Source: Liolophura sinensis
Lineage: Eukaryota > Mollusca > Polyplacophora > Chitonida > Chitonidae
Direction of reading: 5' to 3'
NCBI RefSeq assembly: GCF_032854445.1
Contig: NC_088295.1
Span: 7,010,501 to 7,074,500 of the forward strand
DNA length: 64,000 bases
Each line of letters starts with the position of its first letter. Position 1 is the stretch's first letter. The notes under the pieces were generated by a model. That model was not told where the DNA came from. It worked only from the letters and a program-made list of their open reading frames with translations, and made no database searches. The translations under genes were made by a program, and so were the position numbers. Below are positions 39,023-54,000 of the stretch, in pieces.

Positions 39023-42000
39023 GGGTCTGAGGACTGTGTTTACAGGATTGTAGATACGTGTGACAAGACAAATAACCATGATTACACTTCAGTGAACATG
39101 TAACTGACAGCTCCATTAGAATCACTACACAGCTACGGCGAGAATGCACATCTCACCTATCGTGTGCCCAGTGGAGTCATGCCAAAACGCTTCAGTAAGC
39201 AAAAAACTGTTAGCACTAGTACCATCTCTGCATATTTTCTACCAAAATGCAGGGGAGAATATGCTATGCCAAAACAGGCAAGGTTGAGGTCATACGGTGC
39301 ACGGTAACAAATAGGCCAACACTGATAAGCATAGGCATAAGTCTTTCAAAACATCAATGAACGACAAATATGTGTTTAAAGTAAATAAATAGTCATGTGT
39401 GTTTTAGAAGCTAATTTACAAATATAAATACAACACTTCACTGCACCGACTTACCACGATTAGGTTCAGTTTTACAGGTTTGCATTTGTCGGAGTAAGAA
39501 AATCCTTTTCATGCCATTTGCTTGAATCATAACTCGTGATCCATCTTACCAGTGTAGGCTTTGATGATCTAACTTTCGTTATATGGTTAAATTTCGTTAA
39601 ATTTGGGAGAAGGTGCCAAACTATAACCTATTGAGCATTCAGATACAAATGGCTGAGTTGTATTGATATCATGGCTAATCCCAGCGTTTCACACAGCTCT
39701 GGGTAGTCTTTGAAGTTTCAACATAGTTTAAGAAATCCAATCCGACCACTTGATGTTTTAATGCTACTCAGTGTACATGGGTTATGTGTGTTGCTTAAAC
39801 CACTGAAATACACGACTACATGGTTTCAGTGAAAATGGTTTAGTAGCAAAGTCCATAGAGGTCTCACAGAAATTACTGCTCATGCATTTCAATGAACATG
39901 TGGCTGCATGTAAATTAATGGACTTCCGTCTCCCCCTCGTCTAGATTTGGTCTAGAATTGACTATTCCAAAATGTGATTTGTTAAATTTGTTTACGGGGC
40001 TGTGAACAGACAACACCGTTCTCAGGATAATGCTATCATTGGGCGACCTCCACATAACCTGAACAATTAAGCGTTCGCCCATTTAATTGAGGCCTGCAAG
40101 TGTAACCCACAAATTTAGCCTGTCAACCTGAGAAGTGATATGTCAAGTAGCCTGTTAAATGTGGACATTTTTTAATTATATAGGTTTGTTGTAATTGTTG
40201 CTGAATACTTTATTCACTTTAATTCATGAGTAAAAACAAAGGTGACTGGTCGGGGAATCTTTAAGCCTCACTGTCGAGTACTGTAGCTGACCCCCAAACG
40301 GTAAGGATTAGCAACCTACGCCTTCATGAAGTCTAATGAAGGAGGAGGGAGGCTAATATCTCATATGTCATGCCGCCCCAACTCAGACTGTGCAGATGTA
40401 ACCGACAGGCGAAATCACTTTCATTGTAACAGGTCAAATTATGTCATCGATCAAAAAAAAAAATTTTTTTTTCTTGACAACCAACAGACCCACCTTGAGA
40501 ACAAGTTAATGGCTTCTCATGCGCAACCAACAACGTTGAGGGTGTAGCGGAACTAGTGGGTGTATAATCAGCCTATTCTCAGTCCATGCTTAGGGAATTT
40601 ACCCCATGTGACAAGGATCAGCACGCAGGCCACGACTGGCATGACCTCACAACTTTGGACTGATCAATCTCCCTTGTCATTTTCTCTGGCTACTCAAATC
40701 CGCTGAAGTTTACGGCCAGAAATTTTCAGCTTAACACTACATGATTTACGTATAGGACAATGAGGACCTATACATTCGTGTGGAGAAAGTAACGTCTAGC
40801 AGACATGAAACTTTTAGTTTTTTGTCTATTAGTATTATGTCCCATACAATAAATAACCATCTACACAAGCACGACTTCTCCATGCAGTTACTTTGTTAAA
40901 TAATATATACATACATAGGTGTTAAACACAGTGACTGGCTTCAGGGATTTCAACCGATTACAACTAACCCAAAAAAGAAATTTTCTGAACTGACAAATGA
41001 AGGAGCTAACCCAACAAACTGACTCATCGTTCAGTAACTGGTCTCGCAGACGTCTTGCACAATTCTGAATAAGTAATTTACTAAATTTTCTTTGACATTA
41101 CAGAAATTTGCAGACTTATACAAACAGGAACTAATGTCAGTGCTTTCAGACACCTTACCCGAGAGTACAACTGACCTTGTAGAAGTTGCGGAGTAGCTGA
41201 GTACTGCCCTCGCGTGCGTTCTCCACACAGGCCAGTGCTGGTCCTTTAGGTAGGACTTCCCACGTTTGTAGACAAGCTGCTTAACAGCTTGATGCTCAGC
41301 TCTAGTGTGGCTAACCTTACTTTGCTGGCTGTGAAAATAGAGAACAGATCCTATCAGAGTTTTCTGGGATGTACACAACTTCTTCTCAATTCTCACCACA
41401 TGAAGCATATCAGCTTCTGTGTATTTAGTTAGTTATTTTCTGATTGTAGTGTACAGCCATACTTTTGAATTTTTTCACTTATTCGAAAGCTGAGTTATAG
41501 GTGGAAGGAACTGCTGTCTTGGGCAATTTACAGACAAACTTTACTGCCATAGGCCGCTCCTTGTCACCAAGGCCAAATAAACGGTGATAGCAGGGGAAGT
41601 TACCTAGGATTCCTGTCCTACATGTAGGTCGGGTTTGAACCCACACCTTTGTCTCTCTGTTTAGTTAGTCACACAAATAATATACTGATATCCCCCACTC
41701 TTTGGACAGGCCAGTGTGATGATACCTATCAGCTTCTCTGTATGGTTAAAGTCATGCAAATAATGTAGTGATATCACTTACTCTGCTGACAGGCCAGTGT
41801 GACAATACCTATCAGCTTCTCTGTATGGTTATAGTCACACAAATAATGTAGTGATATCACTTACTCTGCTGACAGGCCAGTGTGACGATACCTATCAGCT
41901 TCTCTGTATGGTTAAAGTCACGCAAATAATGTAGTGATATCACTTACTCTGCTGATCAGCCAGTGTGACAATACCTATCAGCTTCTCTGTATGGTTATAG

Positions 42001-45000
42001 TCACACAAATAATGTAGTGATATCACTTACTCTGCTGACAGGCCAGTGTGACGATACCTATCAGCTTCTCTGTATGGTTAAAGTCACGCAAATAATGTAG
42101 TGATATCACTTACTCTGCTGATCGGCCAGTGTCATGATATCTATCAGCTTCTCTGTATGGTTAGTCACACAAATAATGTAGTGATATCACTTACTCTGCT
42201 GATCGGCCAGTGTCATGATATCTATCAGTTTCTCTGTATGGTTAAAGTCACACAAATAATGTAGTGATATCACTTACTCTGCTGACAGGCCAGTGTGACA
42301 ATACCTATCAGCTTCTCTGTATGGTTAAAGTCACACGAATAATGTAGTGATATCTCTTTCTCTGCTGATCGGCCAGTGTGATGATATCTATCAGTTTTTC
42401 TGTATGGTTAAAGTCACACAAATAATGTAGTGATATCACTTACTGCTGAGAGGCCAGTGTGACGATACCTATCAGCTTCTCTGTATGGTTAAAGTCACAC
42501 AAATAATGTAGTGATATCACTTACTCTGCTGACAGGCCAGTGTAATGATACGTATCAACTTCTCCACCAATATCACATTGTAATGCTCCTTTGTCTGAAA
42601 CAATAAGATACACCGTCAATACACAACCAACAGTAGACAACTGCCTGTCTTAAAACCTAATTTAAAACTGCAAAATATTTACAGGTAAGTGATGAGAATA
42701 CCAGACTCTACAGGTAAAGCTTGATGCAAACCTCTACACATGAAATTTGAAGTGAAGCACTTGAGTCTCCTAATGCACCAAGTACAACAGGACTTACCTC
42801 TGAGCGATCAGTCGGCATGAGGACTGTGTCCAGTAACCCCTGGTGAATACCTAGAAAGTAAGGAAAACAGGTTAATGACGAGGTTGGTCGGGAGAACTGT
42901 CATGACAGCAGCCGGTGTGATAGGTAAACATTTGTTATCTTAAGATCTTAATAGTTAAATCATGAACTAATATTAGTGATACTCGGCTGAGATTAAGACC
43001 TGATACTGTGTTTTGTAATTGTTTTATATTTCATAACTTACATCCACATGTACATGTTTATCATTCATTGTAAACATCATATGGAAGAATGAATTGTGTT
43101 CTGTATTGCAGGTGTCACTTTCATAAAAATGAAAGTCATATTTCTCGTAGCTTTCTTTTCATAGAAAAGACCTTGTCTGGGTTATAGCGCCATAAGGCAG
43201 CGTCATTTATGAGAACAGCTCTAAAAAACTGATTTACAGAGTTTTGTGACAGTGGCCCCTGCTTCTTACATTACTATCTTCGTTATTTCTGGATTCCCTC
43301 TAAACTACTATCATCACAGGCATGAAAGGTAGCAAGATGCTTTACTGTTTGTTCATGAAATGAAATGTGATTGAAATGACTGATACACACACAAGAGTGA
43401 AGCAATACCTGTATAATAGAACAAAAGCCTCTACTCAATACGCCAACAATGGGAACGTTCTAAATAGAGTGCAATCTAATAAAAAAATAGTAAACTGACA
43501 GACAAATACTGCACTATTTTACTAAGAAAATGAGGTTGCTTGTAAAATATTTACAGGTAAGTGATGACAATACCATTTCACATGCACACATCTACATTGT
43601 ACCTCATAAATCATGGCATTTCCATACTTATTTATTAAGACCAGTGAAACAAATACTGGTATTCAGTCCAAGCATATACAAATATGTACACTGGCATTTA
43701 GACACTGCAGAGCAGTTATTAAATTGTTTCCCCACTGAATGAGAGATAAAAAGACAACAGAGCAAATGATCAAAGACAATGAGAAGTTGAGCAGGAGAGT
43801 GATAATTCTGTGTATAAGTTCACAGTCAGACACACAGAACAAATGATCAAAAACAATGAGAAGTTGAGCAGGAGAGTGATAATTCTGTGTATAAGTTCAC
43901 AGTCAGACACACAGAACAAATGATCAAAGACAATGAGAAGTTGAGCAGGAGAGTGATAATTCTGTGTATAACTTCACAGTCAGACACACAGAACAAATGA
44001 TTGAAGACAATGAGAAGTTGAGCAGGAGAGTGATAATTCTGTGTATAAGTTCACAGTCAGACACACAGAACAAATGATCGAAGACAATGAGAAGTTGAGC
44101 AGGAGAGTGATAATTCTGTGTATAACTTCACAGTCAGACACACAGAACAAATGATCAATGATGATGAGAAGTTGAGCAGAAGAGTGATAATTCTGTGTAT
44201 AAGTTCAGTCAAAGACACACAGAACAATGATCAAAGACAATGAGAAGTTGAAAATGAGACGTGATGTTTCTGTGTATAACTTCACAGTCAGACACACAGA
44301 GACCTTTCACTACATGTAGATGTACAAAACACATCTAAACAACACCTGGTCATACCCTCTGTTTTACAATCCATGAAGAAAGCACAGAAAGAAAAACACA
44401 CAATTATTAAATTTTTTGTACTACATATTTCTTCCTTGACTGATTCATAAACAGATTTACTGGCAAATTTTAACAAGTCAATGTTGGATAGTGTTTTGCG
44501 TTGTTACCTTCATTGTGACCCATGGCGTAGAGTAAACACAGGGCAAATAGCGTTTCATAGTCATTCTCTCGACATTCTAACGAGTTGAAGATAGCCTCCA
44601 GGTAAGGTCTGTAATCACAATCACAGCAAACAGCAATATTAGCAATAACAAAAAAAATTCTCTGCCAACATCAACTTTAAATGGTATTTAAATAGAAAAC
44701 AATCTGAAATTGGTTTGGGGCCATACTTGGTCAAACAAAATTTAGCCAAAATTAACAACAGAGCAATCTTGGACTAACATCATACAACAAGAAGCCATTT
44801 AGATATCTAGACGTGTCTGTCCATGCTACTGACCCATGAACACCATGGCTTCAGTATGCTCTAGACGTGCCTGTTCATGCTGCTGAATTACAGATACCAT
44901 GGTTTCCGTATGGTCTAGATGTGTCTGTTAATGCCCCTGACCCACAGACACCATGGCTTCAGTATGGTCTAGATGTGCCTGTCCATGCTGCTGACCCATG

Positions 45001-48000
45001 GACACCATGGCTTCAGTATGGTCTAGATGTGTCTGTTCATGCCCCTGACCCATGGACACCATAACTTCAGTATGGTCTAGATGTGCCTGTCCATGCTGCT
45101 GAACTACAGAAACCATGGTTTCTGTATGGTCTAGATCTGTCTGTCCATGCCCCTTACCCATAGACACCATGGCTTCAGTATGGTCTAGATGTGTCTGTTT
45201 AAGCTGCTGACCCATGGACACCATGGCTTCAGTATGGTCTAGATGTGTCTGTCCATGCTGCTGAACTACAGAAACCATGGTTTCTGTATGGTCTAGATGT
45301 GTCTGTCCATGCCCCTTACCCATGGACACCATGGCTTCAGTATGGTCTAGATGTGTCTGTCTATGCTGCTGACCCATGGACACCATAGCTTCAGTATGGT
45401 CTAGATGTGTCTGTCTATGTTGCTGACCCATGGCTTCAGTATGGTCTACATGTGCCTGTCCATGCTGCTGAACTACAGATACCATGGCTTCCGTATGGTC
45501 TAGATGTGCCTCTCCATGCCCCTGACCCATGGACACCATGGCTTCAGTATGGTCTAGATGTGTCTGTCTATGCCCCTGACCCATGGACACCATAACTTCA
45601 GCATGGTCTAAATGTGCCTGTCTATGCTTGCTGGCCTATGGACACCATGGCTTCAGTATGGTCTAGACGTGTCTGTCCATGCTACTGAACTATGGATACC
45701 ATGGCTTCAGTATGGTCTAGATGTGCCTGTCTATGCTGCTGGCCTATGGACACCATGGATTCAGTATGGTCTAGACGTGTCTGTCCATGCTACTGAACTA
45801 TGGATACCGTGGCTTCAGTATGGTCTAGATGTGCCTGTCTGTGCTGCTGGCCTATAAACACCATGGCTTCAATATGGTCTAGATGTGCCTGTCTATGCTA
45901 CTGAACTATAGACACCATGGCTTCAATATGGTCTAGATGTGTCTGTCCATGCCCCTGACCCATGGACACCATAGCTTCAGTATGGTCAAGATGTGCCTGT
46001 CTATGCTGCTGAACTATGGACACCATGGCTTCAGTATGGTCTAGATGTGCCTCTCTATGCTACTGAACTATAGACACCATGGCTTCAATATGGTCTAGAT
46101 GTGTCTGTCCATGCCCCTGACCCATGGACACCATAGCTTCAGTATGGTCAAGATGTGCCTGTCCATGCTACTGAACTATGGATACCGTGGCTTCAGTATG
46201 GTCTAGATGTGCCTGTCTGTGCTACTGGCCTATAGACACCAAGGCTTCAATATGGTCTAGATGTGCCTGTCTATGCTTGCTGGCCTATGGACACCATGGC
46301 TTCAATATGGTCTAGATGTGTCTGTCCATGCCCCTGACCCATGGACACCATAGCTTCAGTATGGTCAAGATGTGCCTGTCTATGCTGCTGAACTATGGAC
46401 ACCATGGCTTCAGTATGGTCTAGATGTGCCTCTTCATGCCCCTGACCCATGGACACCAAGGCTTCAGTGTGTTCCATAGTAATGTAAACTGCTTTATAAG
46501 TATCAGCTGTATAATGCCGCAGAGGCTCTGTGGCTGAGGTGGTTAGCGTGCCAGAGCGGTGCAGAGACTCGGGAACCTCTCATTCATGCCAGCCAGCAAC
46601 CTGAGGATGGTTGTGGGTTTCCCCGATTTCCTCCAACCATAATGCTGGCCACAGTCGTATCAGTGTAACATTCTTGGGAAGAAAACACCAAACAAACAAA
46701 TAAATCTAATGCAACACTCAAAACTGTGCACTTTCACATGGTGATCAGTCCTACAGGTGGAAGAAACCGGAGTGCCTTGACTTACCCGTGATACTTTTAA
46801 GCTACTGAAAAACTTTCATACATGTGATGCACTTGCTTGTGATGCTTGTGATACTAGTGATAGACAAAGGTGGCACACAGAGGTATGACTTGCAGAACCT
46901 GGAGTTTACCTATTGGTGAAGGAGAACTCTGCCTGCCTCTGCTCAACTGAGACATGCTCTCTGTGTAGGATTCCCAGCAGCTTTTCCTCGTCCGTGGAGT
47001 TCTGGTTTGGGCTAGACATATCCGTCTCCCCTGCTGTGGAGAAGCCAGGGCTACTGGGACTCAGTGGTTCTTCTGTTAACATAACAGTCAGAGCACTCAG
47101 CAACGTCAGGGTGAAGAACACTGAAACACTTTTCTGTAAATGCTGATTAACCAGAATGAAAGGTCAGAAGTATTTCTAAAATATAACCATTAGTGTACCA
47201 GACAGCACAGATGCAATGTCCCATGCAACTGTATCCCATGTTCACAAGAATTCAATGTATCCATACTGTAAGCAAGAACCAAATATAATTGTAAACCATG
47301 TTTAAAACTGTACTATGTTATTACCAAGAATGTAACTATGTATCATGTCAACAGTAAGAATCAACTATAACTGTGTACCTTGCAATCAGCAAGAACCAAA
47401 CACAACTTAAAATGTAAAATGTGAAAAAGTGTAAACCACACTTGCAATGCCTTGTGGTAAACATGTATTTATTTAACCATTATGAAACAATACCCCAGTT
47501 AGCAATGCAACATATTAATGAGTATCAGGGCTATTCTGACACACACACACCTGTGGAGGGGGAGGACATATCATCCCCTTGGTCAATGTAGAATGTTGAG
47601 TTTCCCTCTTGTGGCCCAGCCTCAACACGTTTCTCCAGCGTCTTTGCCAGAGACTCCTTTGGAGCCGCAAATTCACGTACCCGCTGTAGTGTGGAAAAGA
47701 ATAAAGAGACCTTATAATCACATCACCATTCTGCTCAAAACTATAAATGTACATACTTGTTTGGGACTTCTTCAGCACGATTTTACACCATGACAGCAGA
47801 GGGTAGCATGACCTACTTCTGGCAGCCATATTGGAGTACTCTGGCTATACCAGCCAATGTAAACAGGACTCTGATATGTCTGACTGGCTACTTGCTCTGT
47901 GAGGGTGATGATATCACATGCAATCCCTCCAAAGCCTCGAGTCCACGTCAACAGGAATCAGTTCTCATATATCTCAGTTCTCAACTTATATCATATTATC

Positions 48001-51000
48001 TTACTAAAGAAAGCCCCTTGCCTCAGGCTACCAACAACATCACAGGAGCCAGTTTACTTATGGTACACTGAAGAAAAAATATAGTTCTGGATGTTACATA
48101 CCATTACCAAAAAAGCAGTCCTGGACATCACAATAGTTCACTAAAAATGCAATTCCGAATGTCTCGTACACTATCTGAGAATAGACTTACAGTTCTTGGG
48201 GACATCTCACGTGTGTCTTGCCGTGTCAGACTGATGTCACCGTTAAATATGATCTCTGCCAACTGCCGGACCAGTGGAGCATGAGACAGAATGAGAAAAA
48301 CCTGGAATGTAAGGGTGTGGTCAGCATCAAGAATTTGGCTGAGCTCTTCACTCAACTGGCTGCATGTGACTTATTACTTACATTTGTTTAATTTGTGTTT
48401 GTGAATACATATGGCAAAAACTAATCAAAATTCAATGCCATGTGTTTCTTATAAATAATATGGTGAAATTAGTACTTTATTTCATTGAACATGAACATCT
48501 GACTAGAAGATTCATAACACTATTATAGGTGCCATCTTTCACCTAAGAACAAAAATGCACTACCTGTGTGGTTTTGAAAGCTTACCTGAGACAAGAGAAA
48601 AAGGGCAACCACCGAGCTCACATGCTTCTTGTCCCCATCCTGTAAAACCAAGATAATCAACATGAAACAATTTCACATGGGAAGGAAGCGAATGTGCATA
48701 ACAACACACTGGGTACACAAGGCTATCTGCAAGTTACTCAGACCTAAACCTCAGAATATATGAACCATACTCCTTGGTTCTGAATGAAGAAAACAGATGT
48801 CACAGAGGCATCACCATATACTGTTAGAGGTCTGGGTATGGGGTAATACATACCTGTTGGGCAGTGTATTTTTTCCGCTTGGTCAGCGAGTACACGTAGA
48901 GCGGGATGAGCAGCCTGTTGAGGAACTGGTCTGTGAGTACTTCATTCAGGGTGTCAATGCCAATACAGAGGATGTCGTTCAGGTAATGCAGGTGATCCAG
49001 GTGTTCTGCCACCAGGTCAGCAAGTCGGTCGCGGCTCTGGTGACTGCAGAGGAGCAGACTGAGAATACAACCAATCACACCACATGTACATGCAATAACA
49101 ACACTGTGCAGGCAACACAATACCAAATATAGCTATCACTACAGGGAGACTCAAGCCAAGAGCCAATACTACAGATATCACTACAGGGAGATTCAAGTGT
49201 GAAGCTAGTACTACAGCCATCACTACAGGTAGATTCAAGCCTAAAGCTAATCCTACAGATATCACTAGAGAGATTCAAGTGTGAAGCTAATCCTACAGAT
49301 ATCGCTACAGAGAGATTCAAGCCTAAAGCTAGTACTACAGCTATCACTACATGCAGATTCAAGCCAAGAGCCAATACTACAGACATCACTACAGAGAGAA
49401 TCAAGCCTAAAGCTAGTACTACAGCTATCACTACAGGCAGATTCAAGCAAAGAGCCAATACTACAGATATCACTACAGGGAGATTCAAGTGTGAAGCTAG
49501 TATTACAGCTATCACTACAGGCAGATTCAAGCCTAAAGCTAATCCTACAGATATCACTACAGGGAGACTCAAGCCAAGAGCCAATACTACAGATATCACT
49601 ACAGAGAGATTCAAGCTTTCAGCATATACAACAGATATCACTACAGGAAGATTCAAGTGTGAAGCTAGTATTACAGCTATCACTACAGGTAGATTCAAGC
49701 CTAAAGCTAATCCTACAGATATCACTAGAGAGAGATTCAAGCTTTTGGCATATACTACAGGTATCACTACAGGAAGATTCAAGTGCGAAGCTAATACAAC
49801 AGCTACCATTGCAGGGATATATTTAAGGCTACTACTACAAGTGTTAATCTACTGATGTTGTTTGTAACGATATGTCAATGAATAGTCCAAAATCTGAGTA
49901 TGTTTATAACACAAGTGTAACACACTTGCTTTGGCAACATAACTTTATGTACTTATTAATTTGATTGGTGCTTCATGCTGTAGTCAAGAATATTTCACTT
50001 ATACATGGGCGGCCTTATATGGCAGAGCGTGGGAGCATAACTTTATGTAAAAGCCATGCCAAGTACATGAACAAGAAATGTTTGAAATGCCACAGTGATC
50101 ACAAGGTACATGTACAAGTTGATTGTGCTTGTTTCCAACTACGTGTGCACACTAGAGTGTGCATTACAGAAAATCTAACATTTCTTCTTGAGGACAAAGG
50201 CCATGTGCAGTTAAAGAAAGGTATCATGTGGCTCTAAGAAAAGTAGAATGTTCTCTCTCAATATTTGATGCCATATGTAATGAGCAACGGCCTCTGACTG
50301 CTTCAAGCAATACAGATATACAAGTATTCTGCTTTGAACACCGCCCTGTAACTTCAGTAGCAACTGTAAATGATCAGTACTATAAGACAAGAACTGTAGT
50401 ACAGAAGGCAAAAAATAAATGTTGAACAAATTAATTTTCATTTTGGGGTATGTTTGCTATCTCATAATAACAATCTCTCCACTCCTCCGTTGTTGTTGAA
50501 AAGCGCTTGGAAATGATTAGACTGTACGCTTAAAACATGGACTTTCCATACATACTGAAATACATGTAATTGCATTCACTGACAATCTGTCATTGGCTTA
50601 CAGGCCTATACATACATATGTACCATACTGCTAGCAGTGTCTAAACAACAGTGTTTATATAACTGGTAAAATTTTGAACTGAAAGTCTATCAATTAAAAT
50701 CATCAAAAGAACATTCACAGGGCCTATAAACCTAAAACCAATAAAACAGTTCAACGTTTCATCAGTGGGCTCTTTGTAGATGTTCACAGGCTAAATGAAA
50801 TATACCAAAAAAAAAACAAAAAAAGGAAAGCATAGCTTTCTATCGCTGTATAATGGAGAACCACGTACGATGCCACGCTCGTGTGCCATTATACACGAGC
50901 TAAAAAACAAGCCTGACCTTCAATCAATGTGCATTTACACACCATACCTTAATCTAGGGAGCAAAAACACGCCTGACCTTCAATCAATGTGCATTTACAC

Positions 51001-54000
51001 ACCATACCTTAATCTAGGGAGCAAAAACACGCCTGACTTTCAATCAATGTGCATTTACACACCATACCTTAATCTAGGGAGCACAAACACGCCTAACCTT
51101 CAATCCATGTGTGATAGCCCAATATACAAGAGCCCCCAAAAAAGCTTAACCTTACATCTGAGAATGTGCACAGACACACCATACCTTAGATTAGGGAGCA
51201 AAACAAAAAAGCTTAAGTTTTAAGCTTGAATGAGTGAATGAGAGCCCACTGCACATCTACAGGAGCTAAAAGAAAAAGCTTAACCTTCAATCCATGTATG
51301 AGAGCCCATTATACAGGAGTTAAAATAAAAACCTTAACAGGACACTGACATTGACAACAGTTATGCCACAGTACCCTTTCTTATGTCAGAGAACATGACA
51401 AACACTGGTGCCAAAAAACAACCCAGAGACAAGACTGACAAAATTTATCTGGCAGGCAAAATTAACTGCTTGATGTTGATCAGTTCTATTTAAAACATCC
51501 TGCAAGCATCCTTCCATATTAACTTATGAAGGCATACTCCAAACACAACTAATGGAGTAAAGAAAAGTACTTACTCTGCGTCATTGCGCACACACATGTC
51601 CAGGTCCAGTATGTGATTGCCGATGAACCAGACCAGATTGGAGAAGTACGGGGCAGCTGTCTTGTCCCGGATGTAACGCAACATAGCCTTGTCATCAACT
51701 GAGAAAACAGCATCTCCCCATTATATAACACATCATCAACTGAGAAAACAGCATCTCCCCATTATATAACGTCATCAACTGAGAAAACACCATCTCCCCA
51801 TTATATAACATGTCATCAACTAAGAAAACAGCATCTCCCCATGATGTGCAACATGTCATCACTGAGAAAATGTCCACATTTCCCCATTATAGTCAGAAAA
51901 CAGCCCTTCCCATTACATCACATCAGAAAAAGAAACCATCATCTCTGCATTACATCATATAAAACTGGCATTATTTCCACATTATTTCATTATCTAATAT
52001 GTCTCCCCATTACGTAAGATGTAGTTTTACAGTGGATCAAGAAATTACTATATAAAACAATTTGATAGAGAGATGGTGGCATTTGTAAAATGAATGTATC
52101 CACAAAATGTCAACCAAGTAACATGTCAAATGGATTGCCAGAACATAAAACTGTCATATTTCCACACAGCTTTGTTAAAACAAAACCAGAAATAATCTCC
52201 AATGAGTCATCTTATTTGTATGTATTTACTGATCCAAAGATATTTAAATGCATTCTGATCCCTTCATGCATCTGTACTATTCTACTGATAAATTACACTC
52301 ATATAGTTTACTAATTCATACCTTTAGTGTGCAAACAATTTAAGTGCTGTGCTGTCTAACTGATATGAAAAGCTGAGAGCAGACAAAAGCAGCAGGATGG
52401 TATAGGCCAGTAAAGAGGAACTGTGGAAGTACCCAATACTTTACAGTAATACAGGAAATAAAACAGTAGTGACTAATCTTCAGAAATTAAACAAATGCGG
52501 AAACCCAAATTATAGAGCATGTGACCCATGAATAGATTGTCAGAGTAAATTACAGTCTAATAATCACAAGAAAACTCCTAGTCAGATAATGAGAAGGTAT
52601 ACCAGAGAGCGTAGTCAAAGGTCCAAGGGGAGATAAGCCAAGCACCTCAGCCGTCACACATCAGCACATCGAAAATAGTAAAAAAATTGATATTTACTTT
52701 TATCCCTACCTTTGTAGACATTCAGCGTGATTGTTCGAACGGCAATTCTAACCATACTCTCAGAATGGTTAAAAAACTTAATTGCCTCTGTGTAGAGAGC
52801 AAAATCGTTGGTATGCTGCAAACAAAACAGGATGTATCTAAGCTTATTAACGATGTCAAATGCCTCAATAATGGATTACAAAGATCACTTATTAACAGAA
52901 CACATAACTATGAATTATTCGGGGAGAGAAAATCAAATCTATACATCCTTGAAACTCACATATCATGTGTATCATTACCTTTTTTAGGAGAAGGCTACCC
53001 TGGAAAAGTAACAAGCTACTTGACTCTGAATTCAATAAAGTAAAATATGACCATCGGTTAAAGCAGGCATCCACCTCCTCCATTTTCTACAGAAGTAGCA
53101 GGTTTATGTAGCTGGTATTCGCCTTCCAATGAACCCCCTGCACATGCACTGACAAGGCACAGCAGTTTGAAATAGACAAAAAACAGCACACACCACTGCA
53201 TGGGTAAAGTTTTCACATGAATTAAATTATCATATTTGGGTATTTCTATCTATGATACATCAGAAATCAAATGTTCGCTATAAGAATGAATGGATACAAG
53301 TCAAGGTCCAGGGGCCTCACCTCATTGTAGAAAAAGTGTATTGTGTGTTTATTGAGCTTCAGAGAGAGGGTCTTCAGAAAAGAGATGTAGTATGCCATGA
53401 CCTGTGAACAGGAAACACATCTAGGTATAGATGTCATTTAGAAAGTGGATAAAGTAACAGTATTATCGTTAATAGGGATTACACTTTCTGAATATAGCAC
53501 AGATTCTAGTGCTGAAATTTGGCTGAGACCATTGCGGGTTTCGAGCCAGCGACCTCAGAGTCAGGCACCTAACCGCCAGCAATACATGTCAACTGTCTAG
53601 ACCACTCAACCAACAGGCCTTCCACAAAAATGGAAGGTAGTCGACCGGTAGACTTTACAGCGAACATGCATTACCCCTCTGATGATCACAAACAACGTCA
53701 CTCCCTTAGGTGAATATATCAGATAGGTATAGATGTCATTTAGAAAGTGGATTAAGTAACAGTATTATCGTTAAAGGGGTTACACTTTCTGAATATAGCA
53801 CAGATTCTAGTGCTGAAATTTGGCTGAGACCATTGCGGGTTTCGAGCCAGCGACCTCAGAGTCAGGCACCTAACTGCCAGCAATACATGTCAACTGTCTA
53901 GACCACTCGACCAACAGGCCTTCCACAAAAATGGAAGGTAGTCGACCGGTAGACTTTACAGCGAACATGCATTACCCCTCTGATGATCACAAACGACGTC

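Noticed and set aside
44867-46477. 221-codon minus ORF with 18-residue repeats
   Set aside because: Product of the 54-bp array in intron 12.
49075-49855. 244-codon minus and 218-codon plus ORFs
   Set aside because: Product of the 42-bp array in intron 7; only the edge near 49043 is a true exon.
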